NCBI RefSeq assembly: GCF_022693705.1
Contig: NZ_CP094288.1
Location: 112,257 to 176,256 of the forward strand
From: Infirmifilum sp. NZ
GTDB taxonomy: Archaea; Thermoproteota; Thermoprotei; Thermofilales; Thermofilaceae
Direction: 5' to 3'
Length of the DNA: 64,000 nucleotides
How positions within the stretch are numbered: the first letter of the stretch is position 1; every line of letters starts with the position of its first letter. The notes beneath the pieces are model-generated. The model saw nothing but the letters and a program-made list of their open reading frames with translations, was not told the DNA's origin and did no database searches. A program made the translations under genes and the position numbers. Shown here piece by piece: positions 51,027 through 59,972 of this stretch.

Positions 51027-52634
51027 GTGGTTGAGTTGAAGCTGGGTGTGGTCACGTGGGTAGAGGGCACGACTGTGAGGTTCAGGATCGCCGAGGGAGC
51101 GAGGGTCGAGAGGGGGATGCTGGTCAAGATCGAGGACGCCGGCAGGACGTTCATCGTGAAGGTGGTTGACTTCAAGCCTGAGAGCCTGCTCAGCGCCGCC
51201 GAGGTGGCTGTGATCACGAGCAAGGCCGACAAGGGGGAACGAGTCCAGCTGAGGGACAGGGACCTCAGGCTCTACGACACCGCTATAGGCACTATAGTGG
51301 CCCAGATCGACCCGGACGGGGAGGCTCACGGCCCCACGAGCGTGCCCGCGATCTTCTCAACCGTCGAGTCGCTTGACAGAGACGTCCTCGAGAAGCTGGG
51401 CCTCCACACGGGGGACCTCCCGATAGGCTACGTGAGGTTCGGGCACGAGCCCGTGGACGTCGTCGTAGCGCTCAGCGGAGCCAGGGTGATCCCGCACCAC
51501 GTCCTCGTGGTCGGGGGTACCGGCGCCGGGAAGAGCAACTTCGGCAGGGTGCTGGCTGCCTCGGTGCTACACAACAAGGGGAAGTACAGCCTCGTGATTT
51601 TCGACTGCGAGAGCGAGTACCTGCTGGGCTCGAAGCCGGGGGAGATGGGGCTCGCCCACCTCCCCTTCTCGGAGGAGTACCTCTTCCTCGTCACCGGGAG
51701 GGTGAGCAGGCCTGGGAGGCTGAGGCTCGAGCTGCCCGAGCTCGGGGAGGAGAGGAGCATCCCAGCGTACCCCCTGAAGATGGACATCAGCAGGCTGAAG
51801 CCCCACGACTTCACGCTCACCGGTGAGTTCTCGGGCCCCCAGGAGGAGCTACTCTGGCTTGCGTACAAGCAGTTCGGTGAAGACTGGGTGTACTCGCTCC
51901 TCACCGCGGACAGCAGGAGCATCTACGCGAGGCTCGGCAGGCTAGCCGGCGTCAACACGATCAACGTGACGAAGAGGAAGCTGAAGTACCTCGTCGGCGA
52001 CGGCGACATATTCTGCCGCGAGTGCGACTACGATCTAGCCTCAGCCGTGCTCTCCATGGTAGCTAAGGGGAGAGTCGTCCTCGTGGAGACGCCGTTCGCG
52101 ACGGAGGGCGAGGAGAAGCTCCTCGCGACGATCATCGCGGAGAGGATCTTCAGGAGCTACGAGGAGATGAGGAAGAAGGTCCCGGATAGGTGGAGCCAGC
52201 TCCCCCCGGTCCTCATCATGGTCGAGGAGGCCCACAGGTACCTGTCAGCCCAGGCCCTCGGCGGGAGGGGGGAGGTGAGGGAGAACATCTTCTCCGTTAT
52301 CGCGAAGCGCGGCAGGAAGTACAAGGTCGGGGGGCTCTACATAACGCAGATGCCCAGCGAGCTCATGGAGGCGGTCGTCAGGCAGGCGCTCACCAAGGTG
52401 ATACTCTCCCTCCCCACCAGGCCCGACTACCTCATGGTCATAAACCACAGCCCCTACCTCGACGAGGCGGAGAGCGAGATCAAGACGCTCGACAGGGGGG
52501 AGGCCGTCGTCGTGAGCCAGCCGAGCGGCTTCCGCTTCGCGGTCTCGGTCAAGGTCTTCAGCTACGAGGAGTACTGCACGAGGCTAATAGAGGAAGAGAA
52601 AGCGGAGCAAGTGCTGCAAGCACCTAATCGATAG
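51027..52634 (+). CDS. herA: HerA-type DNA helicase/translocase
   Basis: 535 residues. An N-terminal HAS-barrel (LGVVTWVEGTTVRFRIAEGA) precedes the RecA-like core with Walker A VVGGTGAGKSNFGR, Walker B VLIMVEEAHRYLSAQ and the arginine-finger region IAKRGRKYKVGGLYITQMPS. HerA forms hexamers that pump DNA to NurA. GTG start just after the nurA stop. Coupled to a CARF regulator and close to a pAgo system, this pair may serve defence and not, or not only, repair. Confidence 0.9.
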   Translation: MVELKLGVVTWVEGTTVRFRIAEGARVERGMLVKIEDAGRTFIVKVVDFKPESLLSAAEVAVITSKADKGERVQLRDRDLRLYDTAIGTIVAQIDPDGEAHGPTSVPAIFSTVESLDRDVLEKLGLHTGDLPIGYVRFGHEPVDVVVALSGARVIPHHVLVVGGTGAGKSNFGRVLAASVLHNKGKYSLVIFDCESEYLLGSKPGEMGLAHLPFSEEYLFLVTGRVSRPGRLRLELPELGEERSIPAYPLKMDISRLKPHDFTLTGEFSGPQEELLWLAYKQFGEDWVYSLLTADSRSIYARLGRLAGVNTINVTKRKLKYLVGDGDIFCRECDYDLASAVLSMVAKGRVVLVETPFATEGEEKLLATIIAERIFRSYEEMRKKVPDRWSQLPPVLIMVEEAHRYLSAQALGGRGEVRENIFSVIAKRGRKYKVGGLYITQMPSELMEAVVRQALTKVILSLPTRPDYLMVINHSPYLDEAESEIKTLDRGEAVVVSQPSGFRFAVSVKVFSYEEYCTRLIEEEKAEQVLQAPNR

Positions 52635-52702
52635 CTCGCTGAACCGCGTAGTTGCACTCTTACTTCACGCTATGATAACGAAAATTAATGTGAGCTAGAT
52701 TC

Positions 52703-53380
52703 TCAAACCGTCACTATTTTCCCTCTACCACCTAATTTATGATATGTTTTCCAGAAAATAGCTGTATATTTAATACAGGGATGCCCACGTTCGCTTCTCC
52801 AATGTTCCTTGATTACATCAGCTATGTCACGATATTCTTTAATGTATAGCTGATAAGCACTAAAAGTCATAACTAACCTGGGCTCAATATGATCTTTACA
52901 ATATAATTCTCCGCAATATCTGCACTTCATCAATGGTTTCTCTGCAACATCACCATTTTTAGAGCATATAGGACACACCCCCCATTCAGTTGCTTGCAAT
53001 TCGTTGGACAAAGATTTTTCCACCTCACTAGAGATCAATAGTGTTGGGCTCTCCTTCGTAAGCTGATGAATATGACAACCCTGCATGGCGTAAAAGATCT
53101 CGTCCACTATAGCATACACCTGAGGTGAAAGGCTTTTATGAGAAGCAATAATCCTAAGAATACTGTTGGTGAATTCCTCTGTTCTAATCTTGTCAAATGC
53201 CAGGTCGTCTCTTAACCTTTCAATGCTTAGCCATATTTCGACGTCAGCTACATGGGAATATTTGTGCGGATTTTTTAGTACCTGCAATCCATACTTCTTA
53301 GAAATAAACTGACGAAATTTAAGTAAGATAGGATTTATGATTCTGGTAGCAACATAAAAACCATCTTTGTCTTCTACCAT
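52703..53380 (-). CDS. AN1-like zinc-finger protein in AT-rich insert
   Basis: 225 residues. The first 120 are helical without known motif; then WGVCPICSKNG, LMKCRYCGELYCKDHIEPR give a C-x2-C ... C-x2-C-x4-C-x2-H zinc site like AN1/B-box fingers. Base composition is much AT-richer than the flanks, and codons end mostly in A or T. It is divergent from a second zinc-finger gene. Function unknown; likely a recent arrival. Confidence 0.7.
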   Translation of the reverse strand: MVEDKDGFYVATRIINPILLKFRQFISKKYGLQVLKNPHKYSHVADVEIWLSIERLRDDLAFDKIRTEEFTNSILRIIASHKSLSPQVYAIVDEIFYAMQGCHIHQLTKESPTLLISSEVEKSLSNELQATEWGVCPICSKNGDVAEKPLMKCRYCGELYCKDHIEPRLVMTFSAYQLYIKEYRDIADVIKEHWRSERGHPCIKYTAIFWKTYHKLGGRGKIVTV

Positions 53381-53501
53381 AACACTAGTTTTCTACTCAA
53401 AATGACTTAAAAACATAGCTTCTTCTAAGTGATAAAGGAGACAAAATATAGAAATCCTTAATATAAGGATTGGTAGAAAATCATTCGGTGAGGTACTTAT
53501 C

Positions 53502-54281
53502 GTGAAGTGCGATTATTGTGGAGAAGAAATTGACGGTATTCCATGGAAGTGTAAGTATTGTGGCGGAACTTTCTGCGTTAAACACCACTTACCAGAGAAC
53601 CATAATTGCCCAAGTTTAGCTCTTCTGAAAGCAACCAAAGCTAGTGATGGAAAATGGTTTTATCTTCCTTATCCTTCACGAGGAAGAACTGTGGAGGACA
53701 TAAAGGAAAAGCCGATTGAGGTGCCTGTCAAGTCTTCTTCTCATCGAAGGTCTCAAGCCAAATATTCGTCACCAGAGATCTCGATGGGAAAAGCCGGGAA
53801 AGTTGTCTTGTCCTTAATTCTGGTTTTTGTTCTTGTAGCAATCTATGTTGTATACAACTGGATTGCTATTCCACCTGTGAGAATTACAGTTACAGAACCA
53901 TCAACAGTAACCCCTGCAACTTCACAGGGAAACACTGCACAACAAACATCTACACAACCAACAATTGTTGCATCGTACGATAGTATAGAAGATATTGCAA
54001 AAAACCCAGAAAAATACGTTGGAAAAGTAGTGCGGATAAGAGGTCTCCTCGGTTTAGCGTTTGTATCTGTTTCGTCGTGCACTTCCCCCGAAGGTTTAAC
54101 ATTAAGCAACTTGAGTCTGGAAGACTCCCAAGGATATTATGTCCTCATAGTTCCTCCTAGTGAGCAACGAAACCTGTATCGTGGAGAGCTATATGAAGCC
54201 GTTGGGAAGGTAGAAAAGTTTCATTGTGAATATCGTAGCGATGTATACGCTGTAGTTGTATATGAGATTAGAAAGCTCTAA
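53502..54281 (+). CDS. AN1-type zinc-finger membrane protein with C-terminal OB-like domain
   Basis: 259 residues from GTG. The N-terminal zinc finger is MKCDYCGEEIDGIPWKCKYC then GGTFCVKHHLPENHNCP, the AN1 pattern. A helix GKVVLSLILVFVLVAIYVVY anchors it in the membrane, then a Ser/Thr linker and an OB-like domain (EKYVGKVVRIRGLLGLAFVS, YVLIVPPSEQRNLYRGELYE) that should lie outside. Archaeal proteins with a zinc finger inside and an OB fold outside are known but uncharacterised. The AT-rich composition matches the previous gene. Confidence 0.75.
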   Translation: MKCDYCGEEIDGIPWKCKYCGGTFCVKHHLPENHNCPSLALLKATKASDGKWFYLPYPSRGRTVEDIKEKPIEVPVKSSSHRRSQAKYSSPEISMGKAGKVVLSLILVFVLVAIYVVYNWIAIPPVRITVTEPSTVTPATSQGNTAQQTSTQPTIVASYDSIEDIAKNPEKYVGKVVRIRGLLGLAFVSVSSCTSPEGLTLSNLSLEDSQGYYVLIVPPSEQRNLYRGELYEAVGKVEKFHCEYRSDVYAVVVYEIRKL

Positions 54282-54319
54282 TCAAATGTCAAAATTGTGA
54301 AAAGTCTGTGTATGTGTGA

Positions 54320-54733
54320 TTATACGAGCTTCTCCTCTATCTTGAACACTGAGATCATTTCCGCGGCGATGTAGAAGGGCAGGCCGGCGACGATGAAGAG
54401 AATGCCCGCTGGTGGCGCGCTGATGAGCGTGAACGCCCCAGCCAGGAGGTCGAGCAGCCCGAGCGGCTTGAACTTAGAGGCGGGGTACCACTTGTCCATG
54501 GCGATTGACGTCAACCCGGCCCACAGGAGGTTGAGGGAGATGAAGAGCAGGTTCTCGAGGACCTCGCGGGTAGTCAAGGCCCCCCTGAGCGCGATGGGTG
54601 CAAGGTGCACTGCGAGGAAGATCGCAACAACTATGGAAACGAGGACGGCTATCCTCGTGACAACTTCCCCGGCCTTCAGGAAGTATCGGGCTGTCTGGAC
54701 GACCGAGGGAGGTATCCTCTGCGAGGACTCCAT
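54320..54733 (-). CDS. Small multi-pass membrane protein
   Basis: 137 residues from ATG 54733 (a longer frame reaches 54847 but overlaps the divergent gene). Membrane helices are IAVLVSIVVAIFLAVHLAP, LENLLFISLNLLWAGLTSIA, LLDLLAGAFTLI and AGILFIVAGLPFYIAAEMIS. Minus-strand AAAATATAAGCC, near 54763-54774, fits a promoter shared with the divergent transporter gene. No family recognised. Confidence 0.65.
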   Translation of the reverse strand: MESSQRIPPSVVQTARYFLKAGEVVTRIAVLVSIVVAIFLAVHLAPIALRGALTTREVLENLLFISLNLLWAGLTSIAMDKWYPASKFKPLGLLDLLAGAFTLISAPPAGILFIVAGLPFYIAAEMISVFKIEEKLV

Positions 54734-54806
54734 GCGAACCACCGGTACTAACTCAAGTAACAAAGGAAGGCTTATATTTTTTACTTTGTTTAACTGACTG
54801 AATGTG

Positions 54807-56201
54807 ATGTCTGCAAGGAGCGGGTACTTTTCGAGCTTCGCCGCCATCCTAGTGATAGCGCTGGTTGCAGCCCTCCTATCCTACCTAGCCGGCTTCCCAG
54901 AAATGGCCGTGCTGGCGATCAGCGTGTTCTTCGCCGAGATCGCAGCGACCCTGCTCCTCTGGGACAGGAGAGTGCCCGTGGCTTTCCTCGGAGTGGCCCT
55001 CCTCCTAGCTCTCGGAGCCCTGAACATTGAATCGTTCCTGAGATTTGCGAACCTGGACGTGATATTCTTCCTAATCGGCATGATGGCCTTCGTGGGGACG
55101 CTAGAAGAGAGGCATTTCTTCGACCGCTTGGTGTCTATAACGCTGAACGCCTCGAAGGGCAACGGTGTCGTCCTTATTCTAGCGGTTCTCGCGCTTTCGG
55201 CGCTCCTGGCCGCCCTCGTCGACGAGGTTACTTCTATAGTAGTGATGACTTCCTTCATACTCCCGCTCTCTAGGTTCGCCGGTGTGAGCCCCGTCCCGTT
55301 GCTCCTTCTAAGCATCTTCGCGACAAACATTGGGAGCAGTGCGACTGTTATCGGCAACCCCGTTGGAGTGCTGGTCGCTTTCCGAGGGGGGCTGACTTTC
55401 GGCGACTTCCTGCGCTGGGCCACGCCTATCTCCGTTCTCGCACTGGCGGTGCTCACTGTCCTGGCGTTCCGCTTCCAGAGGAGCTACATCGTCAGCTTCA
55501 CCATGGGCCTAGCGTCTCAGCAACGGGTTGTTCCACAAGATGAGTCTACGGGCTCGAAGAGCTTCAAGCGGGACGCGATCCTGTTTCTGTCGACTATAAC
55601 GGGTTTAGCGCTGCATCACCAGCTCGAGGAGCTCCTGCACCTCGAGAAAAACACGCTTCTGCTAGGCATCCCGCTCATGGCTGCAGCTGTGAGCATCATG
55701 ATCGACCTCGACAGGGGTATGAAGGCCTTCCGTGAGAGAGTAGACTGGCCGACACTCATCTTTTTCGCTATGCTCTTTGCCTCTGTTGGAGCACTAGAGT
55801 CGTCCGGATTTATCGAGTACTTCAGCCAAGGATTCTCATCAGTGACTGGAGGCACATTCGAGCTCACGCTCCTCCTGTACTCCACAACGGCTACTTTAAT
55901 GTCGGCTTTCATGGATAACGTCCTCGCCGTCGCGGTGCTCCTTCCCGTGGTTGAGGCGCTGGCTGTTGCCGGCATCAGCTCTTTCCCGCTGTACTGGGTC
56001 AGCCTCTTCTGCGGAACCATCGGCGGGAACCTAACCCCCATCGGGAGCACGGCCAACATCGTGGCCCTAGGCCTGCTCGAGAAAGCTGGCTACCAGAGGC
56101 CCAGCCTCAGGGAGTGGCTCAGACACGGGTGGTGGGCAACAGTCGTGCCGCTAGCCCTCGCGGTAAGCCTCATCTACGTTCAGACCCCGCTAATGCCGTA
56201 G
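54807..56201 (+). CDS. ArsB/NhaD-type ion permease (SLC13-like)
   Basis: 464 residues and about eleven helices. LDVIFFLIGMMAFVGTLEER, ALLAALVDEVTSIVVMTSFI, ATNIGSSATVIGNPVGVLVA and GTIGGNLTPIGSTANIVALG are the hallmark ion-transporter repeats of ArsB/NhaD. Substrates range from arsenite to Na+/H+ and dicarboxylates; no ars gene is adjacent. ATG 54807 chosen, GTG 54804 possible. Confidence 0.88.
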   Translation: MSARSGYFSSFAAILVIALVAALLSYLAGFPEMAVLAISVFFAEIAATLLLWDRRVPVAFLGVALLLALGALNIESFLRFANLDVIFFLIGMMAFVGTLEERHFFDRLVSITLNASKGNGVVLILAVLALSALLAALVDEVTSIVVMTSFILPLSRFAGVSPVPLLLLSIFATNIGSSATVIGNPVGVLVAFRGGLTFGDFLRWATPISVLALAVLTVLAFRFQRSYIVSFTMGLASQQRVVPQDESTGSKSFKRDAILFLSTITGLALHHQLEELLHLEKNTLLLGIPLMAAAVSIMIDLDRGMKAFRERVDWPTLIFFAMLFASVGALESSGFIEYFSQGFSSVTGGTFELTLLLYSTTATLMSAFMDNVLAVAVLLPVVEALAVAGISSFPLYWVSLFCGTIGGNLTPIGSTANIVALGLLEKAGYQRPSLREWLRHGWWATVVPLALAVSLIYVQTPLMP

Positions 56202-56243
56202 CTACTACGTTATGCTTAAATTTCCCCGGGGGCTCCCCTCCCT

Positions 56244-56771
56244 GTGCTCGTCGCCGTCGGCTCGCTGAACCCCTCGAAGCTTGGAGGGGTGAGGAGAGCA
56301 TTCCGTGAGGTTTTCGGGCAGGCGGAGGTAGTGGGGGTCAGGGTCGAGGGCCTCAAGCCACAGCCTATCGGGCTCGGCGAAATCCTGGACGGCGCTAGGA
56401 AGAGGGCCTTGGTTGCGCTTGGGCAGGTGCAGGGGAGCAACTTCGGCGTCGGGATCGAGGCGGGCATCTTAACTCTCCCTGGGGTTGCTGTGGACGTGCA
56501 GGTTGCCTTCGTGGCGTCGAGGGACGGGAGGGAGTCTGTTGGGCTGAGCCCTGCTTTCCCGCTGCCTAGGAGGTTCGTGGAGCCTCTTCTCGCGGGCGCG
56601 TACGGGGAGCTCGAGGAAGTCGCGGACAGGCACTTCGGCACAAGGGGGGTGGGCGAGAGGGGCGGGGTCGTCAAGCTCCTCACCAGGGGTAGGGTGACGC
56701 GGGAGGATCTGACGTACCTGGCGACGCTGATGGCGCTCGTCGCCTTCGAGAACAGCGACCTCTACTTCTAG
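56244..56771 (+). CDS. DUF84 inosine/xanthosine triphosphatase (YjjX-like)
   Basis: 175 residues. VAVGSLNPSKLGGVRRAFRE, GVGIEAGI and SVGLSPAFPLPRRFVEP are the family's phosphate- and base-binding motifs. It hydrolyses ITP/XTP to keep deaminated purines out of nucleic acids. TGCTTAAAT at 56212-56220 is about 26 nt before GTG 56244, so it is leaderless. Confidence 0.9.
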   Translation: MLVAVGSLNPSKLGGVRRAFREVFGQAEVVGVRVEGLKPQPIGLGEILDGARKRALVALGQVQGSNFGVGIEAGILTLPGVAVDVQVAFVASRDGRESVGLSPAFPLPRRFVEPLLAGAYGELEEVADRHFGTRGVGERGGVVKLLTRGRVTREDLTYLATLMALVAFENSDLYF

Positions 56772-57115
56772 CCGCTGTTTTGTCGCTGCAAAACTGCGAG
56801 GCCAACCCTTGGGGGCTCGCGACTATGCTAGCTCTACGAGAAGGTTTCGCCCGCACTAGACCCTATTATGGCGGAGCTCGACGCCATTGTGCGGCGCACA
56901 AAGCACTCCAAGCCAGAGGCACAGGACCTGGAGTAAGGCTACCGTAGCTTCTCAGCCTTTCAACAGTTGCCTCACTGCACAGGCGAGAATTAGAGCCAGG
57001 AGGTGTTGATAACGTTTACGACTCCAGCAGAGGTCACAGTACAAGACAGGTCGCACAGAGCCTAAACATTTGCATGCGGGATCAAAACCATAACAACGTG
57101 GGACTCCAGCAACGC
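56772..57115. other. Intergenic stretch with a small coding remnant
   Basis: At 56832-56936 plus, the frame LYEKVSPALDPIMAELDAIV then RRTKHSKPEAQDLE ends at TAA but starts directly after a stop, with no start codon. It looks like the last 34 codons of a lost gene. Nothing else is seen. Confidence 0.35.
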
Positions 57116-57526
57116 TCACTCGCTATTCAGGAAGACATCATCGAGGCCCACCTTTCTCACGAAGCTTCTCAGATCCCTGTCCAAGCTGGCAAACCTCATG
57201 CCATAGTGCAGAGCTACTGAGTAGAGCATGCAGTCGATAAGATCCCTGTGGCCTGACTCGTAGAGCTCTAGGGCTCTCATGGTGATTTCTGGGTTAAGCT
57301 CAGCTCGCTTGTAATTCCAGTAAATGCTTTGCAAACCCGACTCGAAGATATCTCGGCTGAACGCCTCCCGCTTAGCAACAGAAATCGCAACCCAAGTCGC
57401 CTCAAGGATACTCAACTCGGTGTAATAGAGCTCGTGGCCGCGCAACCTCTCAAGTATGCTTGCAACACCTCTAACCTCAATCCCAAGCGTGGGAAGCAGG
57501 AAGGAAGTATCAAGGAGAATCTTCAT
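57116..57526 (-). CDS. PIN-domain toxin (VapC type)
   Basis: 136 residues: KILLDTSFLLPTLGIEV (first Asp), TELSILEATWVA (Glu), HRDLIDCMLYSVAL (Asp) and FASLDRDLRSF (last acidic position). All four PIN residues are present. The ATG overlaps the antitoxin's end by 17 nt. A Mg-dependent RNase toxin paired with the AbrB-type protein. Confidence 0.88.
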   Translation of the reverse strand: MKILLDTSFLLPTLGIEVRGVASILERLRGHELYYTELSILEATWVAISVAKREAFSRDIFESGLQSIYWNYKRAELNPEITMRALELYESGHRDLIDCMLYSVALHYGMRFASLDRDLRSFVRKVGLDDVFLNSE

Positions 57527-57764
57527 ACTTTTTCTGCCACTCCAAGCTTATCCTCTCAACATCCTCAGGTGTTATGCTGGCGAACTTCTCCCCATGCAAC
57601 GCGAGTTCTATGGGATCTTTCACGACCCTAACTACGATGCTATTCCCTTCAACGGCTATCAGCACTTTATCCCCCTCCCTTATTCCGAGCGCCTTAACCA
57701 CACTTTTAGGCAGGTAAAGGGCAAACTTTCTCCCTACCTTGCCTACGGCAGTCAGGCCTATCAT
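57510..57764 (-). CDS. AbrB/SpoVT-family antitoxin
   Basis: 84 residues: VGKVGRKFALYLPKSVVKAL and GIREGDKVLIAVEGNSIVVR form the swapped-hairpin DNA-binding domain; the tail binds the toxin. TTATTAAAAC upstream, near 57780-57790, makes the ATG almost leaderless. The pair is complete. Confidence 0.87.
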   Translation of the reverse strand: MIGLTAVGKVGRKFALYLPKSVVKALGIREGDKVLIAVEGNSIVVRVVKDPIELALHGEKFASITPEDVERISLEWQKKYEDSP

Positions 57765-58243
57765 TATTAACCAGACTATGTTTTAATAACCCGGTATAAA
57801 TTTATTACCTGGTTTTCTCGTTGGAAATCAGAGCTATTCCACGTAGCTCGGGTCACCGCTGTATCTCCCGAGCACGGGAAAAGTTCTCCTGTGATCAAGG
57901 TTTGAGTTCTCCCTTTAACTCGCGGCGGTCCAGGACGCCACGGTTACACAACCCACGCTACCCAGCCGGCCGCAGCATCCGGGCTATCTCCTTGTCGTGG
58001 AGACGGACAAGGACCTCTAATCCGTGGGCGTGACCGTGACGATTAACGTCTACGCAACGCCTGAGGTGGAGAACCTCTCCCTAGAGCGCAGGGAGGTCGG
58101 CGTATTCAGCGGGGACAGGCAGTTCATCTGAAGCGAGAGGTAGTTCACCCAGAGGAATTAGCCGGGCTCCGGGGATAAGTTGCAAGAGCGGTTTTGAACT
58201 CATTCACTCCATCGAAAACGCTCCGCACGGAAAGCCTTTAAAG
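57765..58243. other. Intergenic stretch with eroded coding sequence
   Basis: A plus-strand frame reads HPGYLLVVETDKDL, stop, SVGVTVTINVYATPEVENLS and LERREVGVFSGDRQFI up to a TGA around 58129. It has coding character but no start and an internal stop, so it is probably a decayed gene of unknown type. The left part holds the antitoxin promoter. Confidence 0.35.
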
Positions 58244-58276
58244 GTGGACACGAATTCCCCACAAGTAGGGTCCGCC

Positions 58277-58504
58277 TTGGGTAGATATATTACCGTCTCC
58301 ACTAAGGTCAGAAGGGAGCTTCTAGAGGAGGCCAGGCGGCTGGGCATCAACGTCTCCGAGCTCCTGAGGAGGGCCCTAGAGGAGGTGCGCAGGCGCAGGC
58401 TGATGAGCCTAGAGAAGAGCCTGAGGGAGATGCGTAGAGTGCTGGACAAGATAGATGTGGGCGAAGTCGTAGATCTGATTCGCGAGGACAGGGAGACGAG
58501 GTGA
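58277..58504 (+). CDS. Orphan CopG/ribbon-helix-helix antitoxin
   Basis: 75 residues from TTG 58277; a TATA-like CTTTAAAGG at 58235-58243 predicts a start near 58264, so the earlier GTG 58244 would not be transcribed. GRYITVSTKVRRELLEEARR and GINVSELLRRALEEVRRRRL form an RHH domain, with a helical tail. No toxin follows: the next 290 nt contain only the repeated 27-bp sequence and no PIN frame. Confidence 0.7.
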   Translation: MGRYITVSTKVRRELLEEARRLGINVSELLRRALEEVRRRRLMSLEKSLREMRRVLDKIDVGEVVDLIREDRETR

Positions 58505-58798
58505 GGCCGCGCCTAGCTCATCTGCCCCCTTCACCTTTCTGAGTGGCCCCTTGCGGATGGTCATGGGTCGTCCCTCTCGGGGCGGGGCGCACCGCACGAT
58601 CCGTTGCGGGAGCTGGGAGGAAGTAAAAGGATGCCCCGCTGAGGCTGCTCCGCAGGCGCAGTTTTGGCAAAAATGCCCAACCATATCTCCGAAACTCGCG
58701 ACGATACTGCATCGGGCTTTGAGTCTAGGCTTCGTCGTTTTTGAGCGGCTGGAGTGGTGTTCACGGCTACGGGGGAAGTCTTAATGCAGCTAGCCTTC
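58505..58798. other. Intergenic stretch after the orphan antitoxin
   Basis: It begins with the 27-bp repeat (58508-58534) shared with the MFS gene end. The toxin expected here is missing. Frames are open by chance in both strands but none has a recognisable motif. Confidence 0.4.
58508..58534 (+). repeat. 27-bp perfect repeat, copy B
   Basis: Identical to 30132-30158 at the end of the MFS gene, with weaker similarity for about 40 nt to the right. Both copies sit at the 3' end of a gene and beside a truncated or missing neighbour. Confidence 0.85.
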
Positions 58799-59647
58799 TC
58801 AGGCGTCTAGGTATATTCTCGCCCTGTAGACACCGTCCGTCACTGTAACGTGCTTTTTACCCCTGTAGACCCTCAGCCCCCTCTTCACGGCCTCTTCGAC
58901 AACCCTGCCCACGTCCCTGCACGCGAGCTGCAGGTAGGGTGGGTGGAAGTCTACCTTCAGGAGGTGCGCGGCTTCAACAGCCTTTCTTGTGTGCCTGATG
59001 GGCTCGCACATCTCCAAGAGGAAACCCATGTACTCTGGCACGCTTATGCCCGGGACAAGGCGAACCATCTTCTCCGCTCTCGCGCCCCGCCTCATACCAG
59101 CCCTAGCCTCCTCAAAATCTTCTCGAGCTCTCTCGAGGCCCGCCTGCTGGGCTCTCCTGTAAAGGTACTCCTTGTCAAGCGCGTTCCATGACTGTCGGAG
59201 CACTCTCTTGATGTCTTCGATATCCTTCCTCTCCCCCGACATTAGCTTCAGCACTATTAAATCCTCTACACACGGCAGCAGAACACCCTCGGCAACAGCT
59301 CTGCTCCTCCTCACAAACTCCTCGTCAAGCGTTAGCGGAGCGTAGTTTATGTCTATATGCACATCGTCTTCGACTAAAAAGCCCCACTTTCTCCACTGCA
59401 CTTTAAACCCCTCTGAGCGCAGTGCCTCCGTGAGGAGATCCCGCAACTCCGGTGTGAAGATCCTGTCCACAACAGTGTCCCAGTCCCGGGTCTCCCTCCC
59501 CAGGTCAATGCCGTGAAAGATAAGGCTTCGAGCACCAACCAAAAATACCCTTAAACCAAGCGAAGCGAGGATCCTGGAGACGCGCGGAAGAGTTGGATGG
59601 AGGTTGCAGGCACTCCTACCCACCTCGCGGGAATCATGGACAGGCAC
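58799..59647 (-). CDS. Nucleotidyltransferase-fold protein (AbiEii/DUF6036-like)
   Basis: 282 residues. RVFLVGARSLIFHGIDLGRE and TRDWDTVVD match the Pol-beta superfamily G-[GS] and D-x-D motifs (WDTVVD has the acidic pair one residue off), with a third acid in VHIDINYAPL. PCVEDLIVLKLMSGERKDIE is a typical helix of AbiEii-like enzymes. The C-terminal 80 residues (PEYMGFLLEMCEPIRHTRKA) are not recognised. It may be a toxin-type nucleotidyltransferase without partner. Confidence 0.65.
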   Translation of the reverse strand: MPVHDSREVGRSACNLHPTLPRVSRILASLGLRVFLVGARSLIFHGIDLGRETRDWDTVVDRIFTPELRDLLTEALRSEGFKVQWRKWGFLVEDDVHIDINYAPLTLDEEFVRRSRAVAEGVLLPCVEDLIVLKLMSGERKDIEDIKRVLRQSWNALDKEYLYRRAQQAGLERAREDFEEARAGMRRGARAEKMVRLVPGISVPEYMGFLLEMCEPIRHTRKAVEAAHLLKVDFHPPYLQLACRDVGRVVEEAVKRGLRVYRGKKHVTVTDGVYRARIYLDA

Positions 59648-59972
59648 TCCACCACCTTACCAGTTTTGTCTGCAGTCAGACAATACTCGGCGTCTCTATT
59701 TTAACTTTAAGCATACAGGCATAGATTTGCCAAATCCATTACTACTCCACTAAACGTTTCCTCGAACATACATAAACGCCCGGCGTGCGCCTCAGAACCT
59801 TGTTAAAGGCCGATAGTCAGCTTACCGATCTCGATCTCCTTTTTTGCTCTAAGAGCCTTTTATACAGGTCGAGGCGGCGTTCACCGAAAAGACCATACTT
59901 ACGTTAGGACGGTTCCCTCCTGCAGTAACTCGGGGAGAAAAAGTGACTTTTTCCAGTACACGGGTTTGCCTG
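59648..59972. other. Intergenic stretch without identifiable feature
   Basis: AT-rich patches near 59697-59720 may hold the promoter of the nucleotidyltransferase gene. I see no gene, tRNA or clear repeat. Confidence 0.4.
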
